From Balaenoptera acutorostrata (lineage: Eukaryota; Chordata; Mammalia; Artiodactyla; Balaenopteridae): a stretch of DNA of 64,000 bases. Shown in pieces: positions 34,900 through 45,605 of the stretch. Position numbers and translations under genes: made by a program. A model generated the notes under the pieces. It made no database searches and was not told the origin of the DNA. It worked only from the letters and a program-made list of their open reading frames with translations. The stretch's first letter is position 1. Each line of letters starts with the position of its first letter. The stretch is from contig NC_080067.1 in assembly GCF_949987535.1 (NCBI RefSeq), forward strand, positions 46,374,910-46,438,909, given 5' to 3'.

Positions 34900-36745
34900 G
34901 GGAACAAAAGCAGTTCTTGGCATTTGTTGGCTGTAGAGAGCAGTAGTCTTTAAGTTTTTAGCTTAAAAAAACCTTCAAAATTAATTTTGAAAAACTATGA
35001 ATCTCCTTACACATTTTTAAGTTAGCATCTAAAATTTTTCATCGCTAGTTTAAATAATTGCAAAAGATGTAATTTTGGACACTTTGTAGTATGTTAACAT
35101 TTTAAAATAAAACTGTTCAATCACAGTGGAATCCAAATATTATAATGATTTGATATCCACTACCACGTCTTTACATATTCATGAACAAGTCCTTTTAAAA
35201 TGGTTGGAAATTTGCACATTTCTTTTTTCTTCCTTGAACTCACATTTCCATTTTAATTATCTCACAGAATTTAACCCTCAACTAATACATTTTTAAGCAT
35301 GAAAGTCTTATTGTTTGTCCTACTTTTCTGCAAAAAAAAAAATATATACATATATATAATTTTATATTGTCTCCTTGACAATAACTATAAGACTGAGTGT
35401 TAACAAATTTTTCTTTTGGCTTGAGTTATTATAACCATTATCAGTACATAATCAAAACAATATAAAGATAATAAATTTTGATAAATAATCAATAAATATA
35501 AAGTTTTGTTGGAAATCCAATTCTCAATGAAATAACTGGGTTTTTTCCTCCAATTAGTTCATGAATCTATGAATGATTATTACTTATTGCTGGAATGAGA
35601 CAGAGTTTGTATTAATTCTATTACTCTTTTCCATTTTTTCAGAAAAATGTGCTAAGAAATATTGTTCTTATAAATAAGTAGCAAAAATGGAAGAAGTTAT
35701 AACAATGCCACTCAATCCTTTGAGCTCCTTCTGAACTATGTGCCAAATAATAATAATAATAACTAATTATTTTACCTCATCTATTAACTGACAATTTAAT
35801 TAGATCATCTTTCAAATTGGCAAAAGAAATGAACTGGAAACTACACAACTTGCAAAATGATTGTTGCCCAGCCATCAGAGGCATTCGGTTCCTCAACATT
35901 TCTGGGAATTATATTGAAAAGAATTTACCAAAACTTAACAAATGATTATTAATTATATTTGTTACTCTTTTACTTTGAGATAACTGGAAAAATTGAAATG
36001 TTGCTTATTTTCTATACCTTTGCCTATACAATATGTTTCATCTTATCACATCATTTAAACATACTTTCATCTAAATACTGGAGCTGAAAAATTTCTTTAT
36101 TTGGATAGCAGAAGGGTTTTATTGGCAAACCAGTCATCTTTATTAGTCTCATCAGCCCCAATCAGATTACTGTCAATCAGAAAAATTCTGATCTCATTTT
36201 TCAGTTTAATTTATATGTTATACATTTGCAAAAATAGCATAAAAACCACTGGGAAAAGGTTATAGAACACATTTTATAAAATAGATTTCTAAGAGCAGTC
36301 AAGATTTAAACGATGTAGATCTAACAGTTAATTCATCAATGTTATAACAAGTTATAAAAGGTAGTAAATCAAAATGCTATTTCTCATTACGTAGTTTATA
36401 ATGGTGAAGTGTAATTTGTAGCTTAAAATATTACTTATTTATGGATAGAGAGTATGATAAAAAGTATGCTCAGATGCTGGTATTCAGCTTCTAGGATTAA
36501 CTAAATAAGAATCATATATAAAATTAGAACTAACTCCACTAATTTTGTTAGACATCATGATCAAGCTTTCCTATATATTTAAAGAAAAAGAAATATAAAT
36601 AGTACTATTAAAAATAATCAGTCCATCAGCTTTTATTTTTTCAAAAAGAAAATACTAAACATTTTAAGATAAAATGCAATTGAAGTAAATATTTCATTGA
36701 TTTGATAAAAATAGATTATAACTCCATATTGAAAATTTTCCAATT
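34900..36745. other. AT-rich unassigned stretch
   Basis: Nearly 1.9 kb with very few CpGs and no recognisable repeat or usable ORF. No SINE or young L1 is found, although both are common on either side. Confidence 0.4.
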
Positions 36746-36768
36746 CTTTAAAAACTTTGTAAAGTTTT

Positions 36769-37607
36769 TTTTTTTTAACATCTTTATTGGAGTATAATTG
36801 CTTTACAATGGTGTGTTAGTTTCTGCTTTATAACAAAGTGAATCAGCTATACGTATACGTATATCCCCATATCTCCTCCCTATCCCACCCCTCTAGGTGG
36901 TCACAAAGCACTGAGCTGATCTCCCTGTGCTATGCAGCTGCTCCCCACTAGCTATCTATTTTACATTTGGTAGTGTATATATGTCCATGCCACTCTCTCA
37001 CTTTGTCCCAGCTTACCCTTCCCCCTCCCCATGTCCTCAAGTCCATTCTCTAGTAGGTCTGTGTCTTTATTCCCATCCTGCCCCTAGGTTCTTCACGACC
37101 ATTTTTTTTTAGATTTCATATATATGTGTTAGCATATGGTATTTGTTTTTCTCTTTCTGACTTACTTCACTCTGTATGACAGACTCTAGGTCCATCCACC
37201 TCACTACAAATAACTCAATTTCATTTCTTTTTATGGCTGAGTAATATTCCCTTGTATATACGTGCCACATATTCTTTATCCATTCATCTGTCGATGGACC
37301 CTTAGGTTGCTTCCATGTCCTGGCTATTGTAAATAGAGCTGCAATGAACATTGTGGTACATGACTCTTTTTGAATTATGGTTTTCTCAGGGTATATGCCC
37401 AGTAGTGGGATGGCTGGGTCATTTGGTAGTTCTACTTTTAGTTTTTTAAGGAACCTCCATACTGTTCTCCACAGTGGCTGTATCAATTTACATTCCCACC
37501 AACAGTGCAAGAGGGTTCCCTTTTCTCCACACCCTCTCCAGCATTTATTGTTTCTAGATTTTTTGATGATGGCCATTCTGACTGGTTGAGGTGATACCTC
37601 ATTGTAG
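36769..37607 (-). mobile_element. Young 5'-truncated L1, minus strand
   Basis: About 840 bp covering the C-terminal part of ORF2 and the 3' UTR. Perfect 19-bp TSD aaaaactttgtaaagtttt at 36750-36768 and 37608-37626. The ORF2 piece (37109-37576) stays open for 155 codons and includes the C-terminal cysteine motif region ([18 protein letters not shown]). The open frame and perfect TSD point to a recent insertion. Confidence 0.95.
37109..37576 (-). pseudogene. L1 ORF2 C-terminal fragment
   Basis: 155 codons of L1 ORF2, C-terminal to the reverse transcriptase domain, ending a little early relative to most L1 ORF2 proteins. It keeps the Cys/Trp-rich segment thought to bind nucleic acid. It has no endonuclease or reverse transcriptase, so it cannot support retrotransposition and is part of the truncated element around it. 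Confidence 0.9.
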
Positions 37608-37705
37608 AAAAACTTTGTAAAGTTTTATGTGTAATTTTTATCCACTGAGTCTTTAAAATCTTGGTAGTTCAAGAAAACATTTTAGTCACATGAAGAGTCA
37701 GTTAC

Positions 37706-38282
37706 TAACTGTGGTAGACAGTGTCTAAGGTGACTCCCCTATGATCCTTGTCATCTGGAATTCATGTGTAATCCCTTCCCTTTGGTTCTAACCAACAGAA
37801 TATGGCAAAGGTGATGGGAAGTAATTCCTTGACTACGTAAAGTCATATATGACTCTGTGTTGCTAGGAAACACTCTGAGCCTCTCCTTGCTGGTTTGATG
37901 AAGGAATTGGTCATATTGAGGAAGATCATGTGGTGAGGAACTGTGGGTGGCTTCTAGAAGTTGACTGTGGTCTCAAGAAGCTGAGGACTGCTGCCAGCAG
38001 ACAGCCAGAAAGAGGCTGAGGCCCTCAGTCCTACAACTGCAGGAAATGAGTTCTGCCAAGAACCTGAGTGAAACTGGAAGCGGATCCTTCTCCAGTAAAA
38101 TCTCCAGATGAGAATGCAGCCCAACTAACACCTTGATTGCAACCCTGTGAGACCCCAAGCAGAAGACTCAGATGAACTCTTACCAGACCCCTGACCCACA
38201 GAAACTGTGAAATAATAAATGTGTATTGTTTTAGGCTGCTAAATTTGTGGTAATTTGTTGTGTAGCAATAGATAACTAATAC
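37706..38282 (+). mobile_element. MaLR/MLT1-like solo LTR, plus strand
   Basis: Starts GTGGTAGACAGTGTCTAAGG and ends with GAAACTGTGAAATAATAAAT, GGTAATTTGTTGTGTAGCAA and ATAACTAATACA, typical of an old MLT1-type LTR. Its AATAAA signal lies in GAAATAATAAATGTG. No internal sequence. Confidence 0.7.
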
Positions 38283-38443
38283 ATTAATCTATTCAGCTTT
38301 GGATGTTTTAAGGTGCTTTTCTTTGTAAATAATTACAAATCCTAGAAGACAATATTAGGATATCTGAAAAGAATGCTTTGTGTTTAAACATGGGGGCAGG
38401 GGAACCTTTCTCTTAAGCATTCACTACATCTCATTGTTTCTTT

Positions 38444-38855
38444 TTTTATAATTTTTTGTATTTATTTATTTTTATTTATTTATTTGGCTGTGTTGGGTCT
38501 TAGTTGTGGCACATGGGATCATCATTGCGGCATGTGGGATCCTTTTGTTGCAGTGCACGGGCTCTTCATTGCAGTGTGTGGGCTTCTCTAGTTGTGGCAC
38601 ACTTCTCTAGTTGTGACGCGTGGGCTTCTCTCTAGTTGTGGTGCATGGGCTCCAGAGCTCACGGGCTCAGTAGTTGCGGTGCACGGGCTCTCTACTTGTG
38701 GCGCGCAGGCTCTAGAGCGCATGGGCTCAGTAGTTGCGGCATGTGGGCTTAGTTGCCCCGTGGCATGTGGGATCTTAGTTCCCCGACCAGGGATCAAACC
38801 TGTGTCCCTTGCATTGGAAGGCGGATTCTTAACCACTGAACCACCAGGGAAGTCC
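38444..38855 (-). mobile_element. CHR-type SINE with expanded central repeats
   Basis: Minus-strand copy of about 412 bp, longer than the roughly 300-bp CHR-2 copies. TSD ctcattgtttcttt at 38430-38443 and 38856-38869. The centre carries repeated GGCTTCTCTAGTTGTGG-like and GGGCTCAGTAGTTGCGG-like units, a VNTR-like expansion. The overlapping ORFs (38588-38900) are repeat sequence. Confidence 0.93.
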
Positions 38856-38899
38856 CTCATTGTTTCTTTCTTTGCTTTATTTTCATGGACTGTTCCATA

Positions 38900-40640
38900 A
38901 TAATGCTTATTTATTTATTTATTTGCAAGTAGACAGAAAATAGAAAAGGCAAAGTCCTTACATGAGAATTTTTCATATTCCCACTACCTTACTACTACAT
39001 AGCAGAACCTAAGGCCAAAACTCTGTTTGTAACACAATGCTTTACTCTTAGCAAAAATATAAATAAAGCTGGGAAAGACAAGAAACTCTAAGGGTTTATT
39101 ATGTCCTGATTAAAGGAGCCTACTCCTTTGTTTAGTCCCCTGGAGGTTTTTACTCTAAGAAATGCTCCACTGTAAGACTTGGGATGGGTGAGAGGTGTGC
39201 CTGTATTTAAAAAGTGCCTGAAGGGCTGATGTGAACAGAGGCACATTCTCTGGAACATCAGTTTTGGGAAAGAGTACCTCTGGAGGTTAAGGATCAGGAA
39301 ATCAATATTCTTTACATTTTCCCTGCTTGCATATCCCTTGGAAAGTTTTAGGACCAGGCAATTAATCAAAGGCATCCCTAACAATTCAAAAACGCAGCCT
39401 CCTGATGCTGAGGCTTAGAGCCAGGTTTCAGTTCTCATGGGTAGGATAAAACTGAAGGGAAAAAAAAACCACTCTCCACCCTCTTGAAGCTTACTTTCTA
39501 GTGGAGTGAGACATACATTAAACAAAATAAATTATATAGTATGTTAGGAGATTAAGTGTTACAGAAGAAAAGAAAATAAAGGAGTGGGATAGAGATGATG
39601 TGAAGATTGCAATGTAAAGAGTTAGAGAATTCCTCACTGAGCTGGTTAAATTTAAACAAAAACTTGAAGGAAGAGAAGGCAGGTTCTATATTGATATCTG
39701 GGGGAGAGTTCCATGAAAGGCAAAGTGAATCGAATTGGTATTAGATTTCATATTGGGGGAGGAAAAGGGAACTTTAAAAGTATGCAAGAATTTATATCTC
39801 CCTTAAGAAAAGTGTACTTGAGGAAGTTGTTTCAGTCAAATTAGTGTGAGTCAGAGAAAATAATTCAAGGGGGAAAAAAAGGAAAGAAAGAACTGTGGTA
39901 TACAAGAAATCATGAGCAATAAAACCAGTAAGAATTGTAATTAAATTGAAGTAATTGAATTGTGGTTGTAGAGTTATGTTGTAGTTAAAGAGGATTTTTG
40001 AAACAGAAGAAGAATAATGTAAAAGCTTAAAAATAACAGTCTGTAATTTTAGATTTTTAAAAAGAAAATGTGAGAAATGGCACGTTGTAGAAGTAGGGAG
40101 AAGCGTAGTAGAAAAGGGGCAAGTAAAAGCATTATAAAATTTTTGTGTTCTTGGGAGAAAGACACAGAAATTTTAAACTGGACTTTTTTTTTCAACATTT
40201 AAAGGTTAATACAATTGGGATAAAAATGGAATATAAAGCTTCGTCTTTATAGTGAAGGGCAAAAATGAGTGGTACGGATAAGATTATGGCTTTATCTTGA
40301 AGCTGTATTTCTCAATATCAGTAAGCAGTAGGAAGAAAAAAAAAAACTCTAAAAGGAAGAGAGGGAAAATGGAAGAGAATGTGAATACATATTTAAAACA
40401 AGGAGCCAACAGTAATGATGAACTAGGTAATAAACTTTGGTATAACCTTGATATAAACTTCTTCCTGAGAACAGCTAGAAAATCTCAATAGAATGTATAT
40501 ATATTCTCTCTCTCTCTCTCTTTCTTCCTCTCTGTTCTTTTGCAGAGGATAGATTAGATGCATAGAGAGAAATGTAAGCCCATTTGGGGCTGCTTTTTCC
40601 TGGTGACATCTATCAATTCTAGAAGGGGCAGTCAAAGGAC
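38900..40640. other. Intergenic, mostly unassigned
   Basis: A weak L2-like stretch near 39470-39730 (TTCTAGTGGAGTGAGACATA…) and a short CT run at about 40504-40522. No gene recognised. Confidence 0.35.
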
Positions 40641-41511
40641 AAGAAACTCAGCAGAACTTCTGAGAGAGTCCTGAGGTTAGAAGGACAAAATTATAGTTCA
40701 AATCCCATCAAGCAAGGAAGACTTCGTAAACACCCCAGTCTTTGGACTGTGACCTGGAAGGGCTACACCCTATGAGTAAACCTGAAATAGAGTGATTCTC
40801 TAGGGACTGAAGCCCAGCTTTAAATCATCTCAATAAGAATTAAAGGGATCTGGAATTCCTAGTGTCTCCAGCTACCAACCAGAAATAAATGTAAATTCTC
40901 CCTACAACTTTTCATATACACTATCTGGTGTTAGTAACAAGGACCTTTAGGATACAAGGCAACATGTTCAAAACCAAGAGAAAAAACACACAGTACAAAT
41001 GGATTCATGGAGGATCTAGATAATGGAGTTATCACTTGTGGACTTTAGCTACATTAGTATGTTCAAGAAAATAATAGAAGAATGAAAATTTAAGCAGAGA
41101 ACCGTAAAGTGCACACATGCATACAAAGCAAATGGAAATTCTAGAATTAAAATATATGATAATTGAAATTAGGAACTCATTTTTTAAAAGTCAGGTCAAA
41201 TAATGCATAGATACTGGAATTGAAGTACATTGATCAGGTATTATCTACTGGTCCAAGTAGACATTGTTGATGGGGAGGTAACAGAATATGTATCACTAGA
41301 TGGGGTAGGGGGTCAGGGTCCTGGGTCAACCAGGAGCCCAGGAGCAAAAGTGAGAATGTTCAAGGGAAAGGAAGAATGCTTCAATATTACGAAATCAATT
41401 ATTACATGTCAACAAATTAAAGAAAAAATATTAAATAATTATCACTATATGTGAAAAAAATACATTTGATAAAATTAAATATTAAATTCTGACTCCTAAA
41501 ATCAACTCTGG

Positions 41512-41635
41512 GAAATTCCCTGGCGGTTCAGTGGTTAGGACTCGGTACTTTCACTGCGGTGGCCTGAGTTCATTCCTCCGTCTCTGAGAACTAAGATCAT
41601 GTAAGCAGCATGACATGGCCAAAAAAAAAAAAAGA
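41512..41635 (+). mobile_element. Short CHR-1-like SINE
   Basis: Starts CCCTGGCGGTTCAGTGGTTA with a diverged B box (GAGTTCATTCC) and a CATGGCCAAAAAA end. It sits inside the ancient L1. Confidence 0.8.
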
Positions 41636-42186
41636 CAATAAAAGAAGCTTAAAATCAGCTCTGTAAACTAGGAGAAAACAACTACATTAATAACATCAAA
41701 ATTATGTTCCAGAAGTTAACAACACACACTGTACTTGAGTGAAATACTAGACTATATTTATTTCTATTAAGTTTAGAAATTAGACAAAGGTATCTATCAT
41801 TTTTGTTATTGTTAACATTCTCCTGAATGTTCTAGTCAATATTATAAGAAAAGTAAACAAAAAGCATGCTATCGGAAAGGAAAAGCAAAATTATTTTTTG
41901 CAGGGGATATAATCTGGGTATTTACCTAGGAATCAGGACAGTCAACTTAAAAACATATTAGACCTGAATTGCTAAAAGAACTTACAGTTAAAAAAAAAAA
42001 AATTAGACCAATAGAAAGATCAGATATCTAGATATGATATAAATATTTTTTTAAAACTCAGGACGTATAGCATGGCCAGATGGACTAAACAAGCATTACA
42101 GGTAGGCGAACAGTGATATACATATCTAGCACTAAAGGCTGCCGTAACATTAACCCAAAACTTGATAAAGTTTAGGATAATACCAC

Positions 42187-42220
42187 AAACACACATACAC
42201 ACACACACACACACACACAT
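42187..42220. repeat. (CA)n microsatellite
   Basis: CA run followed by TGCGTGCACGCACA alternating purine-pyrimidine sequence. Confidence 0.9.
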
Positions 42221-42388
42221 GCGTGCACGCACAAACCAATATTAGTTATGCAAAAACATTTCATTAGCTATAATTCCTAAGAAACCATGGGAAAAAACCT
42301 CTATTCCCAGTAACAACCTATAAAATGTGTAGGAATAAACTTACCAAGGAATATCTAAGACACAAATATATTGAGTTTAAAAGAAGAC

Positions 42389-42486
42389 AAGGGAATTCCC
42401 TGGTGGTCCAGTGGTTAGGACTTTACCCTTTCACTGCTGAGGGCTGCATAGCATGGCCAAAAAATAAAAAATAAAAATAATAAATA
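42389..42486 (+). mobile_element. Internally deleted CHR-1-like SINE
   Basis: Starts ATTCCCTGGTGGTCCAGTGG and runs to CACTGCTGAGGGC, then jumps to the terminal GCATGGCCAAAAAAT. The B box and about 40 bp are missing, so the pol III promoter is broken. Confidence 0.8.
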
Positions 42487-43079
42487 ATTTGAGAAATATA
42501 TCATATTCCCATATGAGGGGATTCAATATAACTATTCTCCCCAATAAATTCAGTGAAATCTTTGCCCAAACCTCAAAAAGAGTCTGGGGAGACATGAGAA
42601 GAGGGATGAAATATGCATTCTAAAATTCCAATGGGAAAATAAATTAATTAATTTATTACACCATGAATATTTTGAAAATAAAGATTAACGATGAGGGACT
42701 TGCCCTACACAATATCAAAACCTATTGTTATATTTTAAATTACAGTTATTAAACAGTGTGGTACCAATCCAGGAATCAATAAAGTGAATCCAGAAATTAT
42801 ATTCTAAATATAAGTCATATATATATAATATATACAAATAAATTAAGTATATGATGAAGATATTACATTTTCTATTTCTAGTCAATGGGAGAATACAGAT
42901 TTTTCAATGTATAGTGCTGTGTAAATTGATTAGCCATTTGAAATATGTATAATATCCATAGAAATATATATATTCCTACTTCATATCATATATTAAATAA
43001 TTATGAAGAACATGAAATTTTATATATAAAAGTAAAAACATTGAAGTAATAGGAGAAAATCTTAGAAAATATAATCTTT

Positions 43080-44016
43080 TTTTTTCCCCCCACGGGTTTT
43101 TAAAAGTAATTTATTTTTTTTGTTTGTTTGTTTTTGTTTTTTTGTTTTTTTTCACACACACACACTGTATTTTATTTTTACAAGAGATAAATAGACTGAC
43201 ACCAAGCATTGTACATGGATGCCCACAACAAAAGCAACAATGATTGCAATTACCAAACATGAAACACACTCATACTATGTCATAATATTGACATTCAGTC
43301 CAGTAATCCTCCACTGTAACAGCTCCTTTACTTTGCAGTGAAAATTGATTTGTATATTCTTTGCCTCTGAGTCCTTGTTGGATTTTTTTTTTTTTTAATT
43401 CAGACAGAAAGTCACAAAAATTATACTCATCCTCATCAGTTCACTCAGTCCCATGTAATTAATTTTTTTTTCATCTTGATCTTTTGTTAGCACTTTTATG
43501 AGTTCATCAGTTTTTCATTAGAGTTCTGAAAATGCTTATTCATTCAGTTCAGCAGTACAGTCAGTTACCAGAAACCTGTACTTGTCAGAGTCTTTTCCAT
43601 GAATTTCTTGAAGATGAAACCCTTTTATAGGAACATATTTGCAAAAGCATCAGAGTACACACAGAACTGTCTGTAAATGACAAAAGACTTAAAAATGACC
43701 ACAGTTAAAAATTTGATGAAAGTTCATAACAATGCAGTTGACAAGAAAATTAGTTATTTCTGAGATATACATTTTAAGGTAATAACTAGGATTATGACTT
43801 ATAACATTATACCAGAACATATAAGATTTTTAGAAATTTCATGTAATGTCTGAAACATTTATATTAACATATTTCCATACAAATAACCCAATGAAAGTTT
43901 AGTATTAGTTGTTTTGTTTGTTTGTTTGTTTTATACTGCAGGTTCTTATTAGGCATCAATTTTATACACATCAGTGTATACATGTCAATCCCAATTGCCC
44001 AATTTAGCACACCACC
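43080..44016 (-). mobile_element. Compound insertion: L1 3' end joined to non-L1 sequence
   Basis: A 937-bp unit is bounded by a 16-bp direct repeat, agaaaatataatcttt (43064-43079 and 44017-44032). On the minus strand it begins with about 85 bp of L1 3' UTR (44016 to 43932, including ATTGACATGTATACACTGAT) and a (CAAA)n tail. Then come about 740 nt of non-L1 sequence ending with AATAAA-containing AAAAATAAAATACAGTG, an A-rich stretch, about 28 nt more unique sequence, and a final A-run. The order fits an L1 3' transduction, possibly serial, or an L1-mRNA chimera. The source of the unique part is not recognised. Confidence 0.75.
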
Positions 44017-44699
44017 AGAAAATATAATCTTTGAAGCAAAGTTTTTGTTAGCATGTACCGAAACCAGAAATCATAAGGAAAAGATTGACAATTCTGAGTG
44101 CATCAAAAGACACCAAAAGCAGCTAAAATGAAAAATTGGGGAAAAAAGTTAAGTTTATATGGCAGAAAAAAAAGTTAATATTCTTAATGCATAAAGAGCT
44201 TCTGCAAATAAATTATGAAAAAGGTAACCAACTTGATAGATAAATGAGCAAAGGACATGAAGAGGCAATTCAAAGAAATGCAAATGATCAATAAGCATTT
44301 GAAAAGGCCTCAGACTCAGGGAACAATCAAAGGAATGCAAATTAAAGTGAAATGTCTTTTTTTTATGTTAGACTGGGCAGTGTGAGGAAACAAACTTTGG
44401 TGGTGACAATGTAAATTTGTACAGCTTTTCTGAAGGTTAGTTAGGTTATATTTATTTAAACAAATTTTTTAGGTTATACAAATGAAAATTTATTTAGATA
44501 GAGGAAAAAATCTCAAATATGACAATATTTTAGGACTAAAAATACTATAAATATCATAAAAATCTAGGAAAATGGTATATTATGCATATTAACTAATTGC
44601 CTCACTCACCTCTAGGATAACTTTTTCCATATATGTTTTGGCTACAAACACTTTGATCTCCTCTTCACAAGACAACAGTTTTGCAATCATATTTTTCTC

Positions 44700-45133
44700 T
44701 TTCTTTTTTTTTAAATTTATTTTTTATTGAGGTGACATTTGTTTATAACAGTATATGTTTCATATGTACAACATTATATTTCTACTTCTATGTATGTTGC
44801 AGTGTGCTCACCACCAAAAATTTAGTTTTCATTTGTCACCATACAGTTGATCCCCTTTACCCATTTCATCTTCCCTCCATACCCCCAACCCACCCAGGCC
44901 CTTGCCCCATGGTAACAACTACTCTGTTCTCAGTATGTACATGTTTGTTTTTGTTTGGTTTGGTTTGTTCATTTATTTATTTTTGTTTGCTTTTTATATT
45001 GCACATATGAGTAAATCATACAGTATGTCTTTCTTTGTCTGACTTATTTTACTTAGTGTACTACCCTCGAGATCCATCCATGTTGTCACAAATGGCAAGA
45101 CTTCATTTTTTTATGACTAACATTCCATTTTAT

Positions 45134-45167
<34 letters not shown>

Positions 45168-45605
45168 CACATCTTCTTTATCTATTCATCCATTGATGAG
45201 CAGTTAGGTTGTTTCCATATCTTGGCTATTATAAATAATACTGCAATGAGCATAAGGGGTGCACATATCTTTTCAAATTAGTGTTTTCATATTCTTTGGA
45301 TAAACACCCCAAAGTGGGATAGCTGGATCATATGGTAGTTCTGTTTGTAATTTTTTGAGGAACTTCCATACTGTTTTCCATAGTGGCCAAACCAATTTAC
45401 ATTCCCACTAACAGTGTATGAGGGTTCCCTTTTCTCCACATCCTCACAAACACTCTTTTTTTTCTTGCCTTTTTGATAATAGCCATTTTAACAGGCATGA
45501 GGTGATATCTCATTGCGGTTTTGAATTGCATTTCCCTAATAATTAGTGATGTTAAACATCTTTTCAAGTCCTTGTTGGCCATCTGTATGTCTTCTTTGGA
45601 AAAAG
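44700..45605 (-). mobile_element. L1 3' end, minus strand
   Basis: The plus strand starts TTTTTATTGAGGTGACATTTG (3' UTR complement) and passes GATCCATCCATGTTGTCACA, AGGTTGTTTCCATATCTTGG and TTACATTCCCACTAACAGTG (reversed ORF2 C-terminus). A CA microsatellite at 45135-45165 lies within it. It abuts an L1 in the opposite orientation. Confidence 0.85.
45135..45165. repeat. (CA)n microsatellite inside L1
   Basis: Uninterrupted CA run in the reversed ORF2/3' UTR junction of the L1. Confidence 0.9.

Larger units (their letters stand above)
40640..44600 (+). mobile_element. Ancient L1, plus strand, multiply interrupted
   Basis: Decayed L1 in order: ORF1-like region (ATGGAGTTATCACTTGTGGAC, TCTAGAATTAAAATATATGA; about 41020-41170), ORF2 reverse-transcriptase-like GCAGGGGATATAATCTGGGTA (41901), a GGAATAAACTTACCAAGGA segment (42331), ACAGTGTGGTACCAATCCAG (42754), and the C-terminal GAGCAAAGGACATGAAGAGG (44248). 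Two CHR SINEs (41512, 42389) and one compound retro-insertion (43080-44016) interrupt it. Limits are approximate. Confidence 0.65.
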
